Shown one piece after another: positions 16,164 to 23,267 of a stretch of 38,511 bases of DNA. Source of the DNA: Oscillospiraceae bacterium (GTDB lineage Bacteria > Bacillota > Clostridia > Oscillospirales > Oscillospiraceae); NCBI GenBank assembly GCA_024404315.1, contig JAKSQD010000014.1, positions 1-38,511 on the forward strand. The letters run 5' to 3'. A program made the position numbers and the translations under genes. How positions within the stretch are numbered: position 1 is the first letter of the stretch; each line of letters opens with the position of its first letter. Under the pieces are notes generated by a model. The model worked only from the letters and a program-made list of their open reading frames with translations, did no database searches and had not been told where the DNA came from.

Positions 16164-18005
16164 ATGTATATCGTGAAAAACGCATTCAAAAACCTTGGCA
16201 GAAATAAATCGCGCAATATCATTATTGCACTTGTTTTACTGACTGCCGTTATCGGAATTACTGTTGGAGGTATTGTTCAATCAGTATCAAAAAACATGAT
16301 TCAGGAATTTCAAGATAGCTTTAAGGTCTCCGTAAATATTGATACGGATTATGAAGCTGTTGGAAAGGATTATCCGTCCAAAGAGGTGACGGATATAAGC
16401 GGATTGACTATTGTGCAAACCGATGCTCCTTGGGGAGATATAGAGCCATCAGATGAGCTGCTACGCAAAGAAATGGATTCCAAGTATCTTGATTCCTACA
16501 ATTATCAATATCTTATCTTTACACATACTGACAAATATACAGTTCCGCAGAATAATTCGACAATGTTCAATGAATTTGATCCGGAAAAATATGTGGGAAA
16601 AGACAAGGAATTTTTTGTTAAACTCTTTAATGACAAACTGAGTACAGCGAAAAAGTATTATTTGTCTGACGAATTTCATACTGATGCTGTTTACAGTCAT
16701 TTATATGATGAAGACCATACTGTAACTGAGCAGGAAGCAACCGATCTGGCAGCACGAAAGTTGTTTGGGGATGAGCTTGGTCAGCGGTATTTAAAAGAGG
16801 GATTGACAGATGAAATCCTATCAGAGGGCTGTTCCCGTCAATTTTTTGGAGCTACGCTTGAGTATCTACTCGAACATCGAACTAGTGGATTCTCTCTATA
16901 TGCTTCCTCCGCAGGATTAGAAGAAAGCTATTTTAACGGAGGATCCAATAAGCTGATTCAGGGAACTTATCCTATCAATAAAGACGAGTGCATTGTTAGT
17001 GAACGCGCTGCACAGGCAAACGGATGGCAGGTAGGTGACACAATTACTCTAGAGTCAACTATAAAAAACAGCAATGCTAAAATGAAATTGAAAATTACAG
17101 GAATATGTGAAAATACTGAATGGGAGAGTGCGCCTGGGTGGACTGATTATTCTCCAGATGGCATATTTATAACATTCGATGCCTTGCGTGATGCTGATCC
17201 TGATTTTGAAGCATCCATTAACATTGATACTGTTTCATTTACTTTGAAGAACAAAGAAGATTTGGATAAATTCGAAGCAGAACTCCGAGAAAACGGACTG
17301 AGTAAGTATTGCACCGTTAAAGGAAACCTTTCAGAATTAGAGAAACAGTTGAAACCGCTTCAGAATATTGAACAAATTTCACTTGTTTTCACGATTGCTA
17401 TTTTTGCAGTCGGCGGAGGTTTGTTTATTCTTATGTCTTTTCTTGCTATTCGTGAACGGCAATATGAAATCGGTGTGTTGCGTGCCATAGGAATGAGAAA
17501 AAAAGGCATTATCGCCGGCTTGTGCTGTGAAACATTTATTATTGTTATGGCATGCTGTATAATTGGAATAGGAACCGGACAACTTCTCGCTAAACCGGCA
17601 GCTGACTATATAGTTAATTTTCAGCAAGAGGATAGCGATGAAACCATTTCGAGTGACGGATCTACTATGACTATTGACGGATCTACTATGACTATTGACG
17701 GATCTGCTATGACTATTGACGGATCTGCTATGACTATTGACGGATCTGCTATGACTATTGACGGATCTACTATGACTATTGACGGATCTACTGTGACTAT
17801 TGGTAGTACAGATGGCACAGGAGATCCCACAAGAAATGGCCCTGATAGCAGCAATGCTCTTTCTGAAATGAATCTAAGATTGAGTTTGCCGGTAGCTCTT
17901 GAAATTATTGCAGCAGCTCTTTTCTTGGGCCTGTTGTCCGCGCTAATGAATATTATTTATATTACGAAATTTGAGCCGATGAAAATACTATCGGACAACA
18001 GATAA
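16164..18005 (+). CDS. ABC transporter permease, FtsX/MacB type, with internal tandem repeats
   Basis: A 613-residue membrane protein. Helix 1 (residues about 18-40) follows the typical NAFKNLGRNKSRN start; a large extracellular domain of about 360 residues follows; then helix 2 (403-427), the RERQYEIGVLRAIGMRKKGII coupling segment, helix 3 (450-475) and helix 4 (572-600). This is the four-helix FtsX/MacB plan: a mechanotransmitting permease rather than a simple channel. Between helices 3 and 4, in a loop predicted to be extracellular, lies a seven-fold repeat of DGS(T/A)MTI (residues 498-546). It is followed by its ATPase and a two-component system, the arrangement used for antimicrobial-peptide resistance or sensing. 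Codon use is AT-rich, unlike the neighbours. No MacA-like partner is seen. Confidence 0.85.
   Translation: MYIVKNAFKNLGRNKSRNIIIALVLLTAVIGITVGGIVQSVSKNMIQEFQDSFKVSVNIDTDYEAVGKDYPSKEVTDISGLTIVQTDAPWGDIEPSDELLRKEMDSKYLDSYNYQYLIFTHTDKYTVPQNNSTMFNEFDPEKYVGKDKEFFVKLFNDKLSTAKKYYLSDEFHTDAVYSHLYDEDHTVTEQEATDLAARKLFGDELGQRYLKEGLTDEILSEGCSRQFFGATLEYLLEHRTSGFSLYASSAGLEESYFNGGSNKLIQGTYPINKDECIVSERAAQANGWQVGDTITLESTIKNSNAKMKLKITGICENTEWESAPGWTDYSPDGIFITFDALRDADPDFEASINIDTVSFTLKNKEDLDKFEAELRENGLSKYCTVKGNLSELEKQLKPLQNIEQISLVFTIAIFAVGGGLFILMSFLAIRERQYEIGVLRAIGMRKKGIIAGLCCETFIIVMACCIIGIGTGQLLAKPAADYIVNFQQEDSDETISSDGSTMTIDGSTMTIDGSAMTIDGSAMTIDGSAMTIDGSTMTIDGSTVTIGSTDGTGDPTRNGPDSSNALSEMNLRLSLPVALEIIAAALFLGLLSALMNIIYITKFEPMKILSDNR
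17655..17801 (+). repeat. minisatellite: 7 x 21 bp in-frame repeat in the permease
   Basis: Seven consecutive 21-base units begin at 17655, 17676, 17697, 17718, 17739, 17760 and 17781. Each encodes D-G-S-(T/A)-(M/V)-T-I. The fourth residue runs T, T, A, A, A, T, T (ACT or GCT), and unit 7 also has GTG for ATG. There are no spacers. Unit number could change by slippage without breaking the frame. Confidence 0.95.
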
Positions 18006-18019
18006 AGGAGAACAAGAAA

Positions 18020-18682
18020 GTGAATACTTTGCTGAAAATTGATAAGATATCCTATAAATATCCCAATGGAGATAAACTGGTTTTAGAGGAGGCATCCGCT
18101 GAATTTTCCACTGGCAAATTATATTGTGTTGTAGGTCCTTCTGGATCGGGAAAGACAACTTTTCTTTCTTTAATTGCGGGTTTAGACATAGCGACAGACG
18201 GTAGGATTTACATATTAAACGAAGATATGAGCAGAATTGACAGAGATGCCTATCGCGCAAAAGATGTGGGTGTTATTTTTCAAAGCTACAACTTGTTGAT
18301 GAATGCAACTGCTCTTGATAATATGGTGCTTTCCATGCATATAAGCGAAGTAAAAAACGCCGGTAAAGAGGAGGCAATGGCCTTTTTGCAGAAAGTTGGA
18401 ATTGACACGGCTACAGCGAATCGAAAGGTTTCTCATTTATCCGGTGGTGAACAGCAGCGTGTAAGCATTGCAAGGGCAATTTCACATAATCCCAATATAA
18501 TAATTGCCGATGAACCTACCGGAAATCTTGACAAAATCAATCAAGATGCAATTTTGGACATTTTGCTGCAATTAGCTCATGAAGAGAATAAATGTGTTAT
18601 CGTTGTAACTCACTCTCAGGAAGTTGCGGCTAAAGCCGATAATGTATATGCTTTGAATGACGGTAAATTGGTGCTGCAATAA
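18020..18682 (+). CDS. ABC transporter ATP-binding protein (MacB/LolD-like)
   Basis: A 220-residue nucleotide-binding subunit for the preceding permease. Walker A is [10 protein letters not shown]-loop FQSYNLL, signature LSGGEQQR, Walker [13 protein letters not shown] and H-loop VVTHS, all intact. The FQSYNLL and DEPTGNLD forms are typical of the FtsE/LolD/MacB class that energises FtsX-type permeases. Start is a GTG at 18020, with AAAGGAG upstream, 14 bases after the permease stop, so the two are co-translated. Its AT-rich codon use matches the permease and the two-component genes. Confidence 0.92.
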   Translation: MNTLLKIDKISYKYPNGDKLVLEEASAEFSTGKLYCVVGPSGSGKTTFLSLIAGLDIATDGRIYILNEDMSRIDRDAYRAKDVGVIFQSYNLLMNATALDNMVLSMHISEVKNAGKEEAMAFLQKVGIDTATANRKVSHLSGGEQQRVSIARAISHNPNIIIADEPTGNLDKINQDAILDILLQLAHEENKCVIVVTHSQEVAAKADNVYALNDGKLVLQ

Positions 18683-18718
18683 TTTACAATAATTTACAAA
18701 GTGAACGGAGCAGGTATC

Positions 18719-19375
18719 ATGAGGTTATTAATCGTAGAAGATGATAAAATCATTCGAAGTAGTTTAGTTGCCGGGTTTAAAAAATTGAAGTATTCGTGCG
18801 ATTGCGCCTGTGATGGTGAAGAGGCTTTGGATTGCTATTATCAGGCTACCTATGATGCAATTATTCTGGATTTGAATCTCCCGAAAATAGATGGATTAGA
18901 TGTACTATTGGAAATTCGAAAAGAAAACCTTGAGATACCTGTTTTGGTTCTTTCAGCCCGGAGTGAGGTCGAAGACATAATCAAGGGATTGAATATCGGC
19001 GCAAATGACTATTTGTCAAAGCCATTTCATTTTCTGGAACTTGAAGCAAGAATACGTGCATTGACCACAAGAAAATTCATTACAGCAGCTAGCACAATCG
19101 CATTAAAAAACGGCATTATTGTTGATTTGACAAAAAAGATGTGTTTCAAAAATGCTAGTGAACTTATCCTGACTTCCAAAGAGTATGGCATTCTCGAATA
19201 TCTATCATTACACGCAGGCTCTCCGATTTCTGCGGAAGAACTGTTAGAACACATTGGGGATATAAATACAAATGAGTTGTCTTCAAGCATAAAAGTGCAT
19301 ATTAGCAGTTTGAGAAAAAAACTTCCGGAAGATACAATAAAAACCCTGCGAGGTATCGGATATTATGTTGAATAA
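18719..19375 (+). CDS. response regulator, OmpR/PhoB family
   Basis: A 218-residue DNA-binding response regulator. The receiver domain shows the acidic pocket (EDD at residues 7-9), phosphoacceptor D51 in ILDLNLPKIDG and the conserved Lys in YLSKPF. The C-terminal winged helix has the family's LTSKEYGILEYL and ISSLRKKL...IKTLRGIGYYVE. I use the ATG at 18719 (GGAGCAGG upstream) because MRLLIVEDD is the standard N-terminus; a GTG at 18701 is less likely. Its end overlaps the kinase start by 11 bases. It probably controls the upstream transporter. Confidence 0.92.
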   Translation: MRLLIVEDDKIIRSSLVAGFKKLKYSCDCACDGEEALDCYYQATYDAIILDLNLPKIDGLDVLLEIRKENLEIPVLVLSARSEVEDIIKGLNIGANDYLSKPFHFLELEARIRALTTRKFITAASTIALKNGIIVDLTKKMCFKNASELILTSKEYGILEYLSLHAGSPISAEELLEHIGDINTNELSSSIKVHISSLRKKLPEDTIKTLRGIGYYVE

Positions 19376-20465
19376 AAGATCTATCAAGGCAAAAATAACC
19401 ATAATCACAACTGCGGTGCTTCTTGTGCTCATTTTTGTGCTTACTATTGCTCAAAATTACATCACTATGCTGGTATACAAAAATGCTATTATTGACACTT
19501 CAGATGAAATCGCAAGTGTAAGTATAATAGATGTTAATAATGGCGAACACTATTCGGGCGCCATTGTAATTGATGTGGTGCAAACTCGCGCCTATATGGA
19601 CAATTTACTATTGGCCCTTGTTATCGCCATCATTGGCATTATTTTAATCAGACTTGCTCTTTCACATTATTTAAAGCCAGTTGAAAAACTGACCGAAGAA
19701 ATTGAAAAAATAGATGAAGACAATATGAATGTCCAATTGGACATTCCCGCATCTAAGGACGAAATCAGCAGGTTGACAGTAGCCTTCAATAAAATGATGA
19801 GCAAAATATCAACCACCTATAAGTACCAAAAAGAGTTTTCGCAGAATGTGGCCCATGAACTGAAAACGCCAGTTACGGCAATGACTACAACACTTGATGT
19901 TTTACAGTTAGATGATGTGCCGTCTGAGGAAGATTACAGAAATGCTGTTGCAAATATAAGTGACAGCGTGCAGAGAATGAAGGCTATTATTGATGCTCTG
20001 CTTAATATTAACAGACAAGCATCGGACAAAAGTCTAGAGCAACTGGCTATGAATGAAATATGCACGCTTATCGTTTCGGAATTTGATACAGAGATAAAGG
20101 AAAAAGACCTGCATATTCGCATTGTCGGAGATAAACAATTTGTGGCTAACAGGATTACTTGGAGTCTTATCGTTAGAAATATTATATCGAACAGCATCAG
20201 ATATAACCGTACAGGTGGGAGCATAGAATGCGAAATTGATGATAATTATTTGAGGATTTCCGATACCGGAATCGGCATCCCGGAGGAGAAATTATCACGG
20301 ATATTTGAGCCATTTTACTGTGTGGATTCATCTCGATCCCGGGAGCTGGGCGGAAGTGGTCTGGGACTTTACATAGTAAAACAATTGGTTGAACTGGAAA
20401 ATGCAACAATAGAAGTAATGCCAAATGTCCCGGAAGGAACATTTATCGAAATAAAATTTTGCTAA
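19365..20465 (+). CDS. sensor histidine kinase
   Basis: A 366-residue membrane kinase. Two membrane helices (about 10-35 and 80-100) flank an extracellular loop of only about 45 residues, followed by a HAMP linker (about 101-150). The dimerisation/phosphoacceptor motif is NVAHELKTP with H164. The ATPase domain has the N box NIISNSIRYN, DTGIGIPEEK and GGSGLGLYIVKQL. The short loop suggests the signal is sensed in or near the membrane, possibly through the adjacent permease as in Bce-type systems, which is inference. It overlaps the response regulator and closes the AT-rich module. Confidence 0.92.
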   Translation: MLNKRSIKAKITIITTAVLLVLIFVLTIAQNYITMLVYKNAIIDTSDEIASVSIIDVNNGEHYSGAIVIDVVQTRAYMDNLLLALVIAIIGIILIRLALSHYLKPVEKLTEEIEKIDEDNMNVQLDIPASKDEISRLTVAFNKMMSKISTTYKYQKEFSQNVAHELKTPVTAMTTTLDVLQLDDVPSEEDYRNAVANISDSVQRMKAIIDALLNINRQASDKSLEQLAMNEICTLIVSEFDTEIKEKDLHIRIVGDKQFVANRITWSLIVRNIISNSIRYNRTGGSIECEIDDNYLRISDTGIGIPEEKLSRIFEPFYCVDSSRSRELGGSGLGLYIVKQLVELENATIEVMPNVPEGTFIEIKFC

Positions 20466-20783
20466 TCAATCATATTTGTTAAATTTTTTCGTTCTATGTT
20501 AAATAACAAATTGCAGTTTGTAGAGAACAATTCGTTCTGTACCGACGAAAAACAAACGAGTAAAAATCCCTGCATACGGATTATGAGGCTGCAAATCAAG
20601 CTATACTCAAATTCATTCAGCCTTCCACGAGTATTGCCGCTTTATGCTTGCTCTCAGTCTGATTCTCATCATTCTATTCATTCAATTTGATTCGATTCAT
20701 TCTGCTTGATTTGATTCATTCCGCTTAATCTCGTTTTGAAACGAATCTAAGCTGCAATTCCACCTTTTCTGTTTTTTGCATCA
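20466..20783 (+). other. non-coding right flank of the AT-rich module, with GATTCATT repeats
   Basis: No gene accepted here; a 64-codon ORF at 20496-20690 lacks a ribosome site and looks random. From 20661 to 20733 the sequence repeats variants of GATTCATT with two imperfect copies of a TTTGATTC...CATTC.GCTT block. It may be a protein-binding or old junction sequence. No terminator with a good stem is obvious after the kinase. Confidence 0.4.
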
Positions 20784-20812
20784 TTGACGGAACCACAAAC
20801 CTCTGCTATAAT
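20784..20812 (+). promoter_or_regulatory. sigma-A promoter of the recombination operon
   Basis: TTGACG (20784-20789), a 17-base spacer and TATAAT (20807-20812), with TG one base before the -10. The arrangement, including TTGACGGAA, matches the ssb promoter at 19-47. Transcription would start near 20819, about 200 bases ahead of the first gene. Confidence 0.88.
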
Positions 20813-20868
20813 ACTCTCATAAAGTATCCACGTTTTCCACACGGAAAGCAGAGTTTCCAAGTCATACA

Positions 20869-20910
20869 GTGTCAATTTGCGTACAAACAACGCAGATTGG
20901 CACTTTTTTT
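20869..20910 (+). terminator. leader hairpin with T7 (candidate attenuator)
   Basis: GTGTCAATTTGCGT (20869-20882) pairs with ACGCAGATTGGCAC (20890-20903), followed by T7. It starts about 50 bases after the predicted transcription start, as in the ssb leader, and both share AGTTTCC shortly upstream and GGCACTTTTT at the 3' arm. It looks like a paralogous transcription attenuator. Confidence 0.75.
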
Positions 20911-20937
20911 GTTTCCCGTCAATTTCATATTGGACAT

Positions 20938-20972
20938 AAAGCCGACAGCTCTCATCAGGGTTGCCGGCTTTT
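20938..20972 (+). terminator. second leader hairpin with T-run
   Basis: AAAGCCGACA (20938-20947) pairs with TTGCCGGCTTT (20961-20971), with one mismatch, followed by TTGTT. It lies between the first attenuator hairpin and the ribosome site, so this leader carries two terminator-like structures in tandem. Confidence 0.6.
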
Positions 20973-21021
20973 GTTATATACTCATCCACCCTCAACAAAT
21001 AAACAGAAAGGGGCATCAATC

Positions 21022-22164
21022 ATGTCAAAGCTTTATGCTGACGATTCGCACATCCACTTCCAATCCACCTCCGAAATGCAGACCTTCCATGAACGTCTTT
21101 CTATGGACAGCCAGTGGCAGAGATGCAGCATCCGTTCCCTCAACATCGTTCCCTTGACGGCGACCTCCACCCTCCTTACCACGCCCGGCTCTTTTGCACC
21201 CGGCATCAGTGAGGAAGCGGTGCAGGACACCGTTATGAACCTCCAGCTCGCTCTCAGGCTGGACGGTCAGCATTACCCCCTCCGCAACACCGCATACAAG
21301 AGCTTTCTTGACCGTGCCAAGCTGGGCGGAACCGTCCTCAATCACCTGACCCGACCGGAGTTCTGTGATGTGGTCAATGTCTGCCTGTCCAAGCACAAGG
21401 CGGAGGCCCTCGTCCTCGTGCGGGATGAAAAGGTCTCCGCAGTCCACTCTGGTGACAGCAAGGATTACTCCATCCTGCCCATCGACAAGCTCCTGAGCGT
21501 CCTCACCAAGATGCTGGATGACCGCTTTGACGGCGGAGAGTTCCAGTACGGCTACAGCGATCACAGCATCACTACCGCCAACTGGTCTTTGCCCACCAAG
21601 CAGAACGAGCTGCTGGGAACCTATTCCGCACTCCTCAAGGCAAACGGCAGCGGGATGGCAGACAAGTATGTGCCCGGCATCCGCTTTGCTACCTCTGACA
21701 CCGGCTGTGCCTCCGCAAAGGTGGCTGCCATGCTCATGGGCGGTCAGTGTCCCATCTATGTGGGTAGCTGTGTCGCCGTGGAACACCGTGGCAAGGCTAC
21801 CGTAGAGCAGTTTCAGAAGTCCCTCGACCAGCTTTTTGCTCAGTTTGAGGACTCCATCGCAAGGCTCCAGCACCTCATGGATGTGAAGCTGGAATATCCC
21901 GTCAACGCCATGACCCGCATCTGCAAAAAGCTGTCCCTGCCCAAAAAGGCATCACTGGAGGCCATTTCCATGTTTGATATTGTCAATAACGGCAATACTC
22001 CGGCGACGGCACACGATGTCTATATGGCTATGCAGGAGATTCCTTATCTGCTGAAGATTCAGAACACCTCCGAGAGTAAGCTGCTGACGGTACAGGAGAC
22101 GATGGCACGGGCCTTGACCCTTCGCTGGTCTGATTATGATCTGGCAAAGGCGGTGAATTACTGA
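21022..22164 (+). CDS. unknown protein leading the recombination operon (DUF932-like?)
   Basis: A 380-residue soluble protein. The start is ATG 21022 with AGAAAGGGG upstream; the longer open frame before it is leader sequence. I do not recognise firm motifs. Its size, its place directly before a YqaJ-type nuclease and a C-terminal part with a TSDTGCASAKV segment followed by EHRGKATVEQF faintly resemble the DUF932 phage/plasmid-like proteins found beside recombination genes; this is a weak match. Its stop overlaps the start of the next gene (TGATG), so it is translationally coupled to the nuclease and probably acts in the same pathway. Confidence 0.65.
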   Translation: MSKLYADDSHIHFQSTSEMQTFHERLSMDSQWQRCSIRSLNIVPLTATSTLLTTPGSFAPGISEEAVQDTVMNLQLALRLDGQHYPLRNTAYKSFLDRAKLGGTVLNHLTRPEFCDVVNVCLSKHKAEALVLVRDEKVSAVHSGDSKDYSILPIDKLLSVLTKMLDDRFDGGEFQYGYSDHSITTANWSLPTKQNELLGTYSALLKANGSGMADKYVPGIRFATSDTGCASAKVAAMLMGGQCPIYVGSCVAVEHRGKATVEQFQKSLDQLFAQFEDSIARLQHLMDVKLEYPVNAMTRICKKLSLPKKASLEAISMFDIVNNGNTPATAHDVYMAMQEIPYLLKIQNTSESKLLTVQETMARALTLRWSDYDLAKAVNY

Positions 22165-23201
22165 TGGCAGCTCCCATTATTCTCTGCGATACCGCAGGCA
22201 TGACCCGTGAACGCTGGCTGGAATGCCGTGAGCACGGTCCGAAAGGCGACATTGATTACACCGTGGGCGGAAGCGATGTTGCAACCATCTTTGGTCTTTC
22301 TCCGTGGTGCTCTCCGTTGGAATTGTGGCTCATCAAGAAGGGACGCATGAAGCCTACCGTCAAAGCCAATGCCAATCAGCTGGAGATGGGGCATCTTCTG
22401 GAACCCATCGCCGCCCACTGGTATGAAAAAAAGACGGGTAACACCGTGATCAACGACACCAATATGTATCAGCACGCAGACCATCCCTACGCTCTGGCTG
22501 ACTTCGACCGCCGTTTTGTCCGTGCTTCAGACGGGGAACCGGGGATTCTGGAGTGCAAGTCACTGACCTTTCACAAGGCGGATGAATGGGCGGATGACGG
22601 CTATCCCCCTCATTACGAGATGCAGCTGCGGTATTACCTCGCTGTTGCTGACGTAAAAATTGGAGCCTTTTCCGCACTCTGGGGCAACAATCCTGATTCT
22701 GACCTTGCAATGCCTTCTATCGAACGGGATACCGCAGTGGAGGACATCATCTTTCAGAAGCTGGATCAGTGGATCTGGAGCCTTCGCCATGACAAACCGC
22801 CCACGATGCAGGATGTGAAGCCTAAGACCGCTCTGGAGTCCCTCGCTCGTATCTATCAGAAGAGCGATTCCAGTCTGCCCACCATCGAACTACCCGTCAA
22901 GCATGAAAAAGCACTCCGCCGCATCGCTGAGCTGCAAGGAAACTGTTCGGAGTATGAGGCAAAAAAGAAGCGGGCTGAGAAGGAAATCGAAGCACTCTCG
23001 GTGAAGATCGTGGAACTCATGAAGACTCATGCCCACGGTGTTCTGGAAAGCACCAAGGATAAGCTCCTGATCGATTACGTCACCAAGACCCAGCGTCGTG
23101 CCAGTGTTGATTACATCAAGACCAAATATCCTCAGATCTATGAGGAGTCTCGCCGTCCTTCGACGAGCCGGAAGCTGAAAGTAAAGATTCAGCCGAAATA
23201 A
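22164..23201 (+). CDS. YqaJ-family (lambda-exonuclease-like) nuclease
   Basis: A 345-residue PD-(D/E)XK nuclease. YqaJ signatures are visible: GGSDVATIFGLSPW (residues 35-48), the acidic MGHLLEP with E80, LADFDR with D113/D115, and the E-x-K catalytic pair in GILECKS (E130, K132), followed by HYEMQLRYYLAV with the conserved Gln. Such enzymes chew 5' ends of duplex DNA to leave 3' single strands for an annealing protein. Residues about 265-310 look like a coiled coil and the tail is basic, probably for DNA contact. The start overlaps the preceding stop. The candidate annealing protein at 25949 and ssb at 221 would be its partners. Confidence 0.88.
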   Translation: MAAPIILCDTAGMTRERWLECREHGPKGDIDYTVGGSDVATIFGLSPWCSPLELWLIKKGRMKPTVKANANQLEMGHLLEPIAAHWYEKKTGNTVINDTNMYQHADHPYALADFDRRFVRASDGEPGILECKSLTFHKADEWADDGYPPHYEMQLRYYLAVADVKIGAFSALWGNNPDSDLAMPSIERDTAVEDIIFQKLDQWIWSLRHDKPPTMQDVKPKTALESLARIYQKSDSSLPTIELPVKHEKALRRIAELQGNCSEYEAKKKRAEKEIEALSVKIVELMKTHAHGVLESTKDKLLIDYVTKTQRRASVDYIKTKYPQIYEESRRPSTSRKLKVKIQPK

Positions 23202-23216
23202 CACACCAGCAAAAAT

Positions 23217-23244
23217 GACATCGGAGCTTTCGGGTTCCGATGTC
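23217..23244 (+). promoter_or_regulatory. intercistronic hairpin between nuclease and helicase genes
   Basis: GACATCGGA and TCCGATGTC form a perfect 9-pair stem around a 10-base loop. There is no T-run, so it is more likely an mRNA processing or stability element than a terminator. Confidence 0.6.
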
Positions 23245-23267
23245 TATCTGAAAAGGAAGTGAAAGGA

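Noticed and set aside
17655-17801. CRISPR array
   Set aside because: Seven 21-bp units are directly adjacent with no spacers and remain in frame within the permease, so this is a coding minisatellite.
16164-18682. MacAB-type tripartite drug efflux
   Set aside because: No MacA or outer-membrane partner exists here and the host appears Gram-positive; FtsX/MacB-type fold alone is supported.
20496-20690. 64-codon + strand ORF after the histidine kinase
   Set aside because: No ribosome site, no recognisable motif, composition like random sequence; treated as non-coding.
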